Positions 1 through 8,400 of a DNA stretch of 64,000 nucleotides are shown piece after piece (the first letter of the stretch is position 1; every line of letters begins with the position of its first letter). The DNA comes from Bradyrhizobium sp. CCGUVB4N (GTDB taxonomy: Bacteria; Pseudomonadota; Alphaproteobacteria; Rhizobiales; Xanthobacteraceae), in contig NZ_JANADP010000001.1 in NCBI RefSeq assembly GCF_024199945.1, positions 6,944,001 through 7,008,000 on the forward strand, written 5' to 3'. The position numbers were made by a program, and so were the translations under genes. Below the pieces are notes generated by a model, which searched no databases, had not been told where the DNA came from, and saw nothing but the letters and a program-made list of their open reading frames with translations.

Positions 1-162
1 CTGCCCCCAGCCTCCATTGGCGCCGATGTAGAACCCGCTCCAGTTATAGATCGCAACCACTGGTGCCGGCGGCGGCGCCTTGACGGCCATGTCAGCTGCC
101 ATGGCGGGACCCGCCATGCTCAACGCCGCGACGCCGATCGCAGCTATCGAAAGCTTTTTCAT
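1..162 (-). CDS. Outer-membrane beta-barrel protein (Omp31/porin-like), N-terminal part only
   Basis: The gene runs off the left edge of the window; only the first 54 codons are present. The start is the ATG at 160-162. The first 22 residues form a clear Sec signal peptide (MKKL, hydrophobic core, AMA-AD cleavage site). A short linker rich in proline and alanine follows (KAPPPAP), then YNWSGFYIGANGGWG. That last motif is the typical first strand of the Omp31/Omp25-like 8-stranded beta-barrels that occur in many copies in Bradyrhizobium and Brucella relatives. The protein is predicted to sit in the outer membrane. Its length and pore function cannot be judged here. Confidence in the family is good because the signal peptide and first strand match together. 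Confidence 0.85.
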   Translation of the reverse strand, partial: MKKLSIAAIGVAALSMAGPAMAADMAVKAPPPAPVVAIYNWSGFYIGANGGWGQ

Positions 163-327
163 TGTCTCGTCCCCTTTGCTCAGATCTTTTCCGTTCAAAG
201 ACAGCAGCCCCTATGCAGTCTGGCGTGCATAAGCCCTGCGAACAGCCTGAAGTTTAGGCGCGAGGGCTTTCCTGGCCCGTATCAAAATGGCAACACTCAA
301 ACGCTATCGCTATGCACGGCCGAGTGC

Positions 328-594
328 TTACTCCCTTTGCGAAAGTCCAGGCGCCGAGGTGCTATCCCCGTCATCGGCGAGCCACGCCTGGATGTCGGAC
401 GCGAGAATGAGTCGTCTGGGAAGGTGAGGATTGATCGTGCCCGCAAAGACAGCGAGCCCTTCGTCGAACTTCCCGCGTGCGAACTGCTTGGCCTCGTCCT
501 CGGTCGCGAACGTTCTTGTCTCACGCGGACTGCGTTGCTTCAGCAAAGTCCCGCTCTTGCGAATTTCAAAAGTGACGTACCAGGTTGGATTCAT
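328..594 (-). CDS. Conserved small hypothetical protein
   Basis: An 88-residue soluble protein starting MNPTWYVTFEIRKSG. The ATG at 592-594 is preferred because the conserved-looking sequence begins there; two upstream in-frame ATGs (603 and 609) would add 3 or 5 residues. It has an alternating beta-strand start and a middle segment, ATEDEAKQFARGKFDEGL, that looks like an amphipathic helix. There is no signal peptide or membrane segment. I recognise it as a type of small protein often seen in Bradyrhizobium but know no function. It is divergent from the acetyltransferase that follows. It could be a nucleic-acid- or protein-binding adaptor, but nothing in the sequence shows that. Confidence 0.6.
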   Translation of the reverse strand: MNPTWYVTFEIRKSGTLLKQRSPRETRTFATEDEAKQFARGKFDEGLAVFAGTINPHLPRRLILASDIQAWLADDGDSTSAPGLSQRE

Positions 595-716
595 TGGACC
601 CATCAACATGTCACCAGCCCCGGTGGCGTGTTGTGGTGCGGCCGCGTTCTCAGCGCTTGATTCAGATCAAGCCGCCACTTGACTATCTGACGCGAGCGAT
701 CGACACCTCGATCGTC

Positions 717-1214
717 ATGGATCAATTCAGCACCGACAGATTGGCCGCCGAGAGGCTCAGCGAGGACCACCTCGCCGACCTCGTCGCACTCCATCTCGAT
801 CCCGACGTCTCCCGTTATCTCGGCGGCGTGCGATCGGCCGAGGTGACGCAGGCCTATCTCGCGACCAACATGGCCCATTGGGACCAGCATGGCTTCGGGC
901 TGTGGGTGCTGCGGACGAAAGACGGCGCCTTCGCCGGACGGGCCGGCATCCGGCACATTCTCGTGGACGGCATCGACGAGATCGAGATTGCCTACACGTT
1001 CAAGCGCGATGTCTGGGGCCAGGGTCTTGCGAGCGAGATCGCGACCGCGCTGACGGACATCGGGCTGTCACGGCTGAAATTGCCGTCGCTCATCGGGCTC
1101 GTCTTCGTCGCCCATGGCGCATCGCGGCGCGTCCTGGAGAAGACGAACTATCTGCTCGAGAAGAGCACGACGCATCATGGCGAGGACGTCGTGATCTACC
1201 GGATCAGGCCGTGA
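717..1214 (+). CDS. GNAT family N-acetyltransferase (RimJ/RimL type)
   Basis: A 165-residue acetyltransferase predicted to move an acetyl group from acetyl-CoA to an amine, possibly a protein N-terminus or a small molecule. The first strand reads STDRLAAERLSEDHLADLV, the usual RimJ/RimL start. The acetyl-CoA-binding motif A is seen as DVWGQGLASEIATAL near residues 98-112 (Q-x-x-G-x-G/A pattern). The final part (RRVLEKTNYLLE) is the usual C-terminal region of the fold. The frame stays open back to 585, but the upstream residues do not look like the family, so the ATG at 717 is chosen; no good ribosome-binding site is visible. The gene is solitary and the substrate is unknown. Confidence 0.8.
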   Translation: MDQFSTDRLAAERLSEDHLADLVALHLDPDVSRYLGGVRSAEVTQAYLATNMAHWDQHGFGLWVLRTKDGAFAGRAGIRHILVDGIDEIEIAYTFKRDVWGQGLASEIATALTDIGLSRLKLPSLIGLVFVAHGASRRVLEKTNYLLEKSTTHHGEDVVIYRIRP

Positions 1215-1256
1215 GAGCTGCTCGTCCCACGGCCTCCAACTTGAACCGCGCGCGCC

Positions 1257-1625
1257 TCACGGCTCCATCGTGTAGGAGCGCCCCGGTTCGAGCACGTAGA
1301 TCGTGAGAAAGCGCAGCGGACGGTCCGGGTCGCAATTGCGAAAATGCGTATGCAGAGCGTCCGCCCGGTCTTGCAACGTCTCGCCCGCGCGATACACGCG
1401 CGGCTCGTCGCTGCCATAAGCGGACTCGGCTACGCCTTCGACGATGTAGATCGCGCCCGCCACGGGATGACGGTGAAGCGGAGCGACGCCGCCGGGCGGA
1501 TAGGTGACCTCGACGACCATGAGCTCCTGATTGCCGGGCAATGGAAGACGTTCGAGAATTTTGCGTGTGACGCCGGCGAAGCCGGATTGTTGGGTGTTCG
1601 TCTGACCGTTGGGATGTTCAACCAA
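1257..1625 (-). CDS. Cupin domain protein
   Basis: A 122-residue single-domain cupin. The first cupin motif is visible as PLHRHPVAGAIYIVEG (histidines of the metal site plus a following strand), and a second histidine-containing motif as ALHTHFRN. Such proteins bind a metal in a small beta-barrel and act as isomerases, dioxygenases or sensors; the substrate here is unknown. The open frame extends upstream to 1685, but that part is encoded by a dispersed palindromic repeat. I therefore prefer the TTG at 1623-1625, which has AAAAGG seven bases upstream. It lies downstream of, and on the same strand as, the TetR gene, with the repeat between them. Confidence 0.75.
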   Translation of the reverse strand: MVEHPNGQTNTQQSGFAGVTRKILERLPLPGNQELMVVEVTYPPGGVAPLHRHPVAGAIYIVEGVAESAYGSDEPRVYRAGETLQDRADALHTHFRNCDPDRPLRFLTIYVLEPGRSYTMEP

Positions 1626-1652
1626 GGAGGCACCTTTTCGTCGCTTGAGCTC

Positions 1653-1739
1653 GTAGGATGGGTAGAGCGCAGCGAAACCCATCACACATCAACAAGCTCG
1701 ACCGCAGCGATGGGTTTCGCTTCGCTCCACCCATCCTAC
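1653..1739. repeat. Palindromic repeat, family A (GTAGGATGGG type)
   Basis: Two 31-base arms, 1653-1683 and 1709-1739, are inverted copies with 29 of 31 positions matching, around a 25-base spacer. The arms begin GTAGGATGGGT and end with ACCCATC. The element lies between two same-strand genes (TetR upstream, cupin downstream) and could form a very stable hairpin in the mRNA. It resembles elements I know as dispersed in Bradyrhizobium genomes; copy number cannot be checked from this window. Confidence 0.8.
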
Positions 1740-1742
1740 AGA

Positions 1743-2336
1743 CTAACCCTCGACCGGCCACGCCGCCATCGCCGCCTTGACTGCACCTCGCAGGTCCGCC
1801 TGCGTGGCGCCGTCCTTGGCCTGGATGGCCATGCCCTGGAAGACGCCGAGATAGAACCGGCTCAACGCATTCACGTCCGTCGTACCGGGCAATTCGCAGC
1901 TGGCAACCGCCGCTTCGAGCCGTGCGCGCAGATTGTCCAGCAACTCGAGCCTGACCTTTCTCACCTCGCGCGCGATCGTGGCCGGCCATTCGTCGCTGAC
2001 GGCGCCCAGCGCGACCATGCAGCCGGCGGGGGCCGTGCGGGATTTCGGCAGATTGTCGGCCGCCGCGATCAGCAGGTTCTCGACGCCGGCGCGTGCGGTC
2101 GCTCCCTCCGCGAGCTTGTCCCAGACCGCCTGGCCCTCGGTCGCGGCGTAATGCTGGAAAGCCGCCAGATACAGCGCTTCCTTGCTGTCGAACGCCGCAT
2201 AGAGGCTCGGCGAGCGGACGCCCATGGCCTCGCACAGGTCGTTCATCGAGGCGCTGGCAAAACCCTTGCGCCAGAACAGCAGCATCGCGGCCTCCAGTGC
2301 CGCCTCGCGATCAAATTCCCGTGGCCGTCCCGCCAT
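1743..2336 (-). CDS. TetR family transcriptional regulator
   Basis: A 197-residue repressor-type protein. The N-terminal helix-turn-helix covers about residues 10-55 (ALEAAMLLFWRKGFASASM, then GVRSPSLYAAFDSKEAL), and the rest is an all-helical ligand-binding domain with a central cysteine (PAGCMVALG), as in the AcrR/YxaF-like subgroup. The ATG at 2334-2336 is preferred over the longer frame start at 2372 because AAAGGGG lies just upstream and the protein then begins with the typical MAGRPREFD. It is divergent from the SDR gene, and the intergenic region carries two matching 16-bp operator-like sites, so it probably represses itself and the SDR. The inducer is unknown. Confidence 0.9.
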   Translation of the reverse strand: MAGRPREFDREAALEAAMLLFWRKGFASASMNDLCEAMGVRSPSLYAAFDSKEALYLAAFQHYAATEGQAVWDKLAEGATARAGVENLLIAAADNLPKSRTAPAGCMVALGAVSDEWPATIAREVRKVRLELLDNLRARLEAAVASCELPGTTDVNALSRFYLGVFQGMAIQAKDGATQADLRGAVKAAMAAWPVEG

Positions 2337-2348
2337 GACGCCCCTTTC

Positions 2349-2419
2349 TGTAATGATCAACACATAATTCACTTGACGGGGCCGATCAAGATCCCAGATA
2401 TTCTGTGTCGATCATTACA
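2349..2419. promoter_or_regulatory. Paired TetR operator-like sites and SDR promoter
   Basis: Two 16-bp sites of the form TGT-N2-yGATCA-N2-ACA occur at 2349-2364 (TGTAATGATCAACACA) and 2404-2419 (TGTGTCGATCATTACA). Each is itself near-palindromic, and together they form a longer inverted repeat. Between them lies a plausible sigma-70 promoter for the SDR gene: TTGACG at 2373-2378 and GATATT near 2397-2402, spacing 18. The second site overlaps the start-point region. This fits repression by the divergent TetR protein. Confidence 0.65.
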
Positions 2420-2434
2420 GAATAGGAGATTACG

Positions 2435-3172
2435 ATGACACTGGCAGGAAAACGGGCCCTGGTGACGGGCGCAAGCAGGGGTATCGGCGCGGCCATTGCA
2501 AAGGCGCTCGCCGCGGAAGGCGCCGATGTCGCCATCACCTATGAAAAGTCCGCAGATAGCGCCGCAAAGGTCGTCGACGCCATCAAGGCCTCGGGGCGGA
2601 AGGCGATCGCGATCCAGGCCGACAGCGCAGATGTTACGGCCGTCAAGACCTCGGTCGACAAGACCGTTGCCGCCCTGGGCGGGCTCGATATCCTGGTCAA
2701 CAACGCCGGCATTCTGCGCCTGGGCGGCCTCAACGACATGTCGCTCGCCGACATCGACGCGCTGCTGAACGTCAACGTGCGTTCGCCGATCGTGGCGAGC
2801 AAGGCGGCGCTGCCGCACCTCGGCAAGGGTGGTCGCATCATCACCATCGGCAGCTATTTCGCCGATCGCGTGCCGTCGCCGGCGCTCGGCATTTACGCGG
2901 CATCGAAATCGGCACTGATCGCGTTCAACAAAGCGCTGGCGCGCGAACTCGGCCCCAAGGACATTACGGTCAATCTGGTGCAGCCGGGCTCGATCGACAC
3001 CGACATGAACCCGGCCCACGGCCCGACCGCGGATACGCTGAAGCAGTTCATGGCACTCGGCCGCTATGGCGCGCCGGATGACATCGCCAACGCTGTGGCA
3101 TTCCTGGCGAGCGAGAAGGCCAAGTACATCACCGGCTCGACACTCACCGTGGACGGCGGCGCGAACGCGTAA
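2435..3172 (+). CDS. Short-chain dehydrogenase/reductase (FabG-like)
   Basis: A 245-residue classical SDR that should reduce a carbonyl or oxidise an alcohol using NAD(P)H. The cofactor motif TGASRGIG is at residues 11-18, NNAG at 89-92, and the catalytic residues are Ser140, Tyr154 and Lys158 (YAASK). The C-terminus ends with the usual ITGSTLTVDGG. Arg15 after TGAS suggests a preference for NADP. Ribosome-binding sequence AGGAG precedes the ATG. The gene is divergent from a TetR regulator with shared operators, so it is probably induced by a xenobiotic or metabolite rather than being the housekeeping FabG. The substrate is not known. Confidence 0.92.
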   Translation: MTLAGKRALVTGASRGIGAAIAKALAAEGADVAITYEKSADSAAKVVDAIKASGRKAIAIQADSADVTAVKTSVDKTVAALGGLDILVNNAGILRLGGLNDMSLADIDALLNVNVRSPIVASKAALPHLGKGGRIITIGSYFADRVPSPALGIYAASKSALIAFNKALARELGPKDITVNLVQPGSIDTDMNPAHGPTADTLKQFMALGRYGAPDDIANAVAFLASEKAKYITGSTLTVDGGANA

Positions 3173-3185
3173 GCTTTAAGGGGGA

Positions 3186-3211
3186 CGCAGCCGGGCCATG
3201 GTCCGGCTGCG
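3186..3211 (+). terminator. Hairpin after the SDR gene
   Basis: Nine-base arms CGCAGCCGG and CCGGCTGCG surround an 8-base, partly self-complementary loop, 13 bases after the SDR stop codon. There is no following T run, so termination strength is uncertain. Confidence 0.45.
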
Positions 3212-3295
3212 CTCCCGCTCCTTCTCGGCAAATCACAAGAACGTCCCACTCGAATTTGAATGGCGTTCCCGCGATCGACTGTCTATGGTCGACCC

Positions 3296-3658
3296 ATGTC
3301 GCGCCTCTTATGTCTGTTTGTTGCTGTCATCCTGTCGCTGCTGCCGGCCGTTGCGCCTGCTGCGCCCAACGCAAAAAAGCCCAAGCAAGCTTGGCATGGC
3401 TATGGCTTCCTGCCGGGCTATCGCCAGCCGCTGAGCAACAGCCAGCCGATCTACATGCAGAAGAACGGCTTCCGTCGCTATGCGCGCGAGAACCAGCGCC
3501 CCTGGTACATCGATCCGGTGCCGAGCTATTACCGCTTCATTGACGGCGAATGGCACTATTTCGGCCGGCCCGGTTTCGGCGGCTCCCGCTACAATGGCGG
3601 CAGCTTCGGTCCATGCTGGACGCGGACCCCGATCGGCGCGATCTGGAATTGCGGCTGA
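3296..3658 (+). CDS. Small secreted protein of unknown function
   Basis: A 120-residue protein with a Sec signal peptide (MSRLLCLFVAVILSLLPAVAPA, cleavage near residue 23). The mature part is rich in Tyr, Gly, Pro and Arg (GYGFLPGYRQPL, YYRFIDGEWHYFGRPGFGG) and has two cysteines near the C-terminus (GPCWTRTPIGAIWNCG) that could form a disulfide. The open frame begins 12 codons earlier at 3260, but the ATG at 3296 starts the signal peptide and is preferred. I recognise no domain; similar short YG-rich secreted proteins are common in Bradyrhizobium. It is probably periplasmic or attached to the envelope. No operon partner is evident. Confidence 0.75.
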   Translation: MSRLLCLFVAVILSLLPAVAPAAPNAKKPKQAWHGYGFLPGYRQPLSNSQPIYMQKNGFRRYARENQRPWYIDPVPSYYRFIDGEWHYFGRPGFGGSRYNGGSFGPCWTRTPIGAIWNCG

Positions 3659-3696
3659 TCGCACGACGGATCCAGTCATGCCTCCGCGAGTCTGAA

Positions 3697-3792
3697 ATCG
3701 CAGGGTGGGCAAAGGCGCATGTGCGCCGTGCCCACGGATCCGGCACGATGACAGAAAGTCGTGGGCATGCTTCGCTTTGCCCACCCTACGAT
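3697..3792. repeat. Palindromic repeat, family B (GGGTGGGCAAAG type)
   Basis: The outer arms are ATCGCAGGGTGGGCAAAG on the left and its near inverse CTTTGCCCACCCTACGAT on the right. An inner pair, GTGCCCACG and CGTGGGCA, nests inside, so the 96-base unit folds as a branched hairpin. It fills most of the 186-base space between the convergent small secreted protein and the small protein at 3845. It belongs to a repeat type I recognise from Bradyrhizobium genomes. Confidence 0.75.
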
Positions 3793-3844
3793 AGCTGCGG
3801 CTAATCGCCCGGTCGCGAAATTGCACGGCCGCAGCCGCGCTGCC

Positions 3845-4090
3845 TTACCGGAAGTACCCGAGCACGAGATCGGTGTCTGCGCTGGCGGCGACCGTGCCGT
3901 TCAGCTCGGCATCGATGACACGGCGGCAGGCTTCGATCGCGGCGTGGTCGCCGAGATCGTTGGCGGCTTCCAGCACGAGCCATGCGGCGTCGACCGTGGC
4001 TTTCTCCGGAGCCGCTCCGCCCGTCTCGGCGGGGAGGTTCTTGGCGAGGCCTTTGTTCTTGCGAACTGCGGTACCGAATTGAGGCAACAT
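3845..4090 (-). CDS. Small hypothetical protein in the DUF2336 operon
   Basis: An 81-residue soluble protein (MLPQFGTAVRKNKG...) rich in Ala, Asp and Glu, predicted to be mostly helical, with two cysteine- or arginine-containing helices (IEACRRVIDAEL). The ATG at 4088-4090 has GAGGGAG eight bases upstream. It begins 25 bases after the stop codon of the DUF2336 gene on the same strand, so the two are probably co-transcribed. It has no signal peptide or membrane segment. I do not recognise a family beyond a Bradyrhizobium-type conserved hypothetical; a role as partner or modulator of the DUF2336 protein is only suggested by position. Confidence 0.65.
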   Translation of the reverse strand: MLPQFGTAVRKNKGLAKNLPAETGGAAPEKATVDAAWLVLEAANDLGDHAAIEACRRVIDAELNGTVAASADTDLVLGYFR

Positions 4091-4115
4091 TGCAAATACT
4101 CCCTCGATGTCCCGT

Positions 4116-5240
4116 TCAGTGAACCTGGAGCTCGGGCTGACGACCCGTCGCGGGATCGGTGCCGGCGCTGTTCTTGCGCGACTGGTAGAATTTCAGAATG
4201 CTGCGTGAGGTCTCGATCTTGAGCCGGCCGAAATCGCGCTCGTTGTCGTGGAGCTCGCGCGCCGTGATCAGATGATCCTTGGCGCCGAGGAACAGCAGCG
4301 ACATCGTCGTGTCCCAGGAGAAATCGAGCGCCTTGCACAGCACCAGGATCATCTCCCGATTGCGGTCCATCAGCGCCCGCTCGATCACATCGACCGGCAG
4401 CGACGACAGCAGTGACAGGCCGATCTGCACCTCGTCGAAGCGATGCTGGCGCGCGTAATTCGAGATCGAGATCTGGTTCAGGTTGCCCTGCCGGTACTGC
4501 GTCGTCACCACGCGCTTGGCGACGAAATAGCTGCGCGAGGATGGGCCGAACTTGGACTGCAGATCGCCGGTAACCTCGGTCACCGAGCTCTGGATCTGCG
4601 ACATCATCTCGGGGCGCTCGGTCTCGAGCCGGCGGCGGACGTCTTCCGACGCCTTGGAGATGAGCTGCTGGAAGATGTGGCGCGGCACGTCCTTGCGCAG
4701 GCCGAGCTGCTCGGCGAGGATCGAGTCGCCCTCCGCGCGGCGGACCATGTGCAGCAGGCCCGAGCCGGAGAAGCGCGCGCCCTCGTTCCTGGCGACCGAG
4801 GTGACAACCTCCTGGTTACCACGTTTGACGAGCACGTCGGTCACGGCCTCGCCGATCGCATCACGCTGGGAGATCGCAAGCAGATGGGCCTGGCCCTTGG
4901 TCATGGCGCTCTCGACCAGGACCTTCTCGTCGATCCGGTTCGAATCGCGCAGCACGGGACCAGCGACCTCGATCTCGTCGTCCAAAGCGAGCTTCTCGAT
5001 GACGTTGAGCGGTGCATGATCGCAGCCGGCCATCAACTCGGAGAGCTGCGCCCGCGCCTCGACCTCGATCTCGTCGGCAAGCCGGCCGATGACCTCGCCG
5101 AACATGCTGATCTCGTCGTCGACATAGCGACCGGTGATCAAAAGGTCGGTCGCATGCCACAACGCCTTAGCCCGGCTTTCGTCGGTGCCGCGCGCGATCG
5201 CGTCGTCCAGATCCTGCAGAAGCGATGGTGCCCCGTTCAT
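4116..5240 (-). CDS. DUF2336 domain protein
   Basis: A 374-residue cytosolic, almost entirely helical protein. The pattern of short paired helices with repeated acidic and basic residues, such as ALWHATDLLITGRYVDDEIS and VLVESAMTKGQAHLLAISQR, matches the alphaproteobacterial DUF2336 family of HEAT-like helical proteins. The family has no established enzymatic activity; members have been linked to signalling and flagellar or stress regulation, and I would not assign more. The C-terminal 30 residues (RKNSAGTDPATGRQPELQVH) look disordered. The ATG at 5238-5240 is used; the 220 bases upstream hold no other gene. A small protein follows 25 bases downstream in the same operon. Confidence 0.8.
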   Translation of the reverse strand: MNGAPSLLQDLDDAIARGTDESRAKALWHATDLLITGRYVDDEISMFGEVIGRLADEIEVEARAQLSELMAGCDHAPLNVIEKLALDDEIEVAGPVLRDSNRIDEKVLVESAMTKGQAHLLAISQRDAIGEAVTDVLVKRGNQEVVTSVARNEGARFSGSGLLHMVRRAEGDSILAEQLGLRKDVPRHIFQQLISKASEDVRRRLETERPEMMSQIQSSVTEVTGDLQSKFGPSSRSYFVAKRVVTTQYRQGNLNQISISNYARQHRFDEVQIGLSLLSSLPVDVIERALMDRNREMILVLCKALDFSWDTTMSLLFLGAKDHLITARELHDNERDFGRLKIETSRSILKFYQSRKNSAGTDPATGRQPELQVH

Positions 5241-5460
5241 CTCGATAACCCCAGTTCTTGGTATTCAAGTTCTTGGCGGGTGATCCTGCTTGTGCGAGCA
5301 GGACTCCGGATTCCTCTGGGACAGAGCCTAGGGAACAAACGCGAGAATCCGGTAAAATCGGCAGTTCAGTTTTGCCGGGCAGAATTCATTCAAATGCGAG
5401 CGAATGTGTTTACGACCGAGCAGGGCCTGCGCGGCCGTAGCAGCGAAGAGAGCCGATTTC

Positions 5461-8400
5461 TCAGGGATTCGACGGCGTCAGGACCAGCGGCGGCTTCGGC
5501 CGGGGCTTTGCGGGCGGCGGGCCTGGCGCGGGCCGCACGTCGATCGGGGGCGGCAGGGGTGCGACCTGCTGGCTCGCGAGCGGCGGGCTCGGCGCCGCAG
5601 GGGCGGCCAGCGGCGCCTTCGGCATCGGTGCGACCTTGGGCTCAACCTTTGCCTTTGGCGGGGCGCGGCGCGGATCGCGGCCGGGCATCGGCACGTCGGT
5701 CAGCGACGGCGCGGGCTCGGGCTCGGGCGACACCAACGTCGGCAGCGCGGCGGTCGCCGGCGGCGGCTCGCCGCGCTCGATCGCATCCAGCCTTCGCGTC
5801 TCGCGATCGATCGTACGCACCGCAAGCCACGACGACAGCGGCGTGAGATCGACGGTGCGGCTGAGCTTGTCGGGTGGGCCTGCCGCAAACAGCTGGATCT
5901 CCGGCGGCGCACCGGAGAGACCGGTCATGATCGGCGTCAGGCTGGCGCGGATGTCGGCCTGGTCGGCGGGAATGTCATAACCGCCGGAGACGATCGCGCG
6001 CGCATTCTTCGCTTCAAGGGGCGTTGCGCCGACGCGCAGGCGGCCGTCGCGGATCGTGAACGCGATCTGCACTGATGCCACCGCAATGGGAGCGGCCGAC
6101 AATGCGGGCTCGACGAGCTGACGCAATCGGTTGTCGTCGCCGACCTGCCCGCCGTCGCTGGCACGGATCGCGATCTCGAAGGCGCGCGGATTGAGCCCGC
6201 TGATCTCGGCCGCGTCCAGCGTCACCGTGCCGTTGCCGGCGAGCGCGCCGGTCAGCGCCGAGACGCTGCGGCCCTGGCTCGTCAGCGTCATCTGCACCGA
6301 GGCGCGCCCCTTCGTCAAAGCCAGATCGCGATAGCGCAGCGAGGCCGCATCGACATTGGTGAGGTCGAGATGCGCGTTCAGCGCCAGACCGCTGGGGCCG
6401 TTGCGCGCATCGAGGCTTGCGGTCATCTCGCCGCCACCGACGCCGCCCTTGAGCGCATCGAGCGCAAGCGACTGACCATCGCCCTTGATCGTGCCGCTGA
6501 ACGGGCGCATCTCGATCCCGCCCGGCAGGCCGCCGCGCAATGCCTGGAACGCGATCCGGCCGCGCCAGCCGCCGACGAGACCCGCGCTCAGCGCCTCGCC
6601 GCTGTCACGCCCGGCCGCGCCGACGGCAAGCGCGAGCGCGGGCATCAGATCGAGCGTGTCGAGCCCGAATTCGCCGTCAATGCGCTTCTCCTGATCGAGC
6701 GTCATGGCGAGACGGCCGCGCAGGTGCGAGCCGAAAGCGGTGCTGTCGAGATCGTCGAAGGTCAGGCGATTGCCGGATAGTCCGACGCGGGAGGAAAGAT
6801 TGACATTCTGCGCCGATTTGTCGGCCGCGCTGGTCCCGAACAGCGGCGCCAGATTGGCGTTGCGGACGCGCAAATTGATGCTGGCCTTCGGCTCCGGCGT
6901 CGACAATTCGACGCTGCCTTGCGCGTCCGCATCCAGCCCGCCGCCGCTGAGCTTGGCGTTCAGTTGCAACGGTCGGCGCCACGCGCCGCTCAGCTTGCCT
7001 GCGATCTGCGAGGCGCCCTCGCCTGCCGCGACGATGCGATCGAGGCCGAGCAGCGCCGTCAGCGAAGCGGCCTGCGGCGATGACAGTTTCGACTCCAGCG
7101 TGAAGTCGCTGTCGCGCATTTTTTCGATATCGATGCCGTTGACCGCGGCCACCAGCGGCTGCGCGGCGAGCGTCGCGGTGGCCTTGAGCTGCGGCGCATC
7201 GAGGTCGAACACGACGCGCGCGTCGCTGCGATCGGCGTGTTCGGCGTTCTTGTCGAGGCTGAGGTCGAGCTTCAGGCGTGTTGCGCCCGGCAGCGGCGCG
7301 ATCGCATCGAAGCGTGCGCGCAGCGCCGGCGCGATCGGTTCCAGCAGCGCCGTGAGGTCGCCGAGCGAATTGGCCGAGGATTTCAGCGCGAGCTTGCCGG
7401 TGGCCCTGGTGCGATCGAAACTGCCGCTCGCCTCCGTGGTCACGCCGCTGGCTTGGCCGAAGCGCAACTGCTCCAGCGATAGCGAGGTCGGACCGTAGCC
7501 GAGCCTTGCCGCGAACGGCCGCAGCTCCTGTCCGGCCGAGATCGCGCGGCCGACGTCGAGCGAGAGCTTTACCTCCTCCGGCCATTCGCCCTGCGGTCCA
7601 GCCAGCGCGCGGACAAAACTCGCGGCGATGTCGAGATCGAGACGGTCCGCCTTGAGCTCGGCATCGATCCGCGAGCCTTTGCTGGCGCCGGTCTGCACGA
7701 AGGCAATGCGGCCCTCGACGGCGCCACCTTCGATGTCGGCCTTCATTTTTTCGATGGCGAGATGGTTGGCGGCGATCGTCACGTCGCCGGCAACGCGCAA
7801 CGGCCGCGTGCTGCGACGGTTGACCTCGCTGCGGCCCAGGAGCCAGGCCACCAGCGTATCGGGATCGGAGGACTCGACGCTGAGGCGACCGCTGAAGCTG
7901 TCGGCACCCGGCGTGGCGCCGTTGAGCGAGAGCTGCGTCATGCCGGGGGCACGCAGCTCGAGCCGCTGGAAGGTCCAGGACCGGCCGTCCGTCTGCAGCT
8001 CGGTCGTGATGTTCTGGAGCGGGCGGCCGCCCAGCATGATCTGGTCGGAGTTGAACTCGATCTGCGCCGGGATCGGCGCCTGCGGGATCGCGGCAAGACC
8101 CGCACGCAGCGCCGGCAGGATGCGCAGCGGCTCGGCATCATCGCGGCCGGCGAGCTTGTCGGCATCGACCTGCCGCGCCGACAGCACCGCGCGCAGCAAC
8201 GGCGAGGCACCAAACCTGAGATCGCCGACGCCGCCGAGCTTCAGGGCGGTGTCTTCCGGGCCAAAGCTCGCGTCGACCTGGTCGAATTTGGCACCGGCCG
8301 GATCGGCCTTGAGTTTTGCGGTGAGCTTCCAGGGCATCGGCCCCGCCTCGCCCGGCTTCTTCGCCGGCGGCACGGCCAGCGTCAGCGCGCCGTCGAATTT

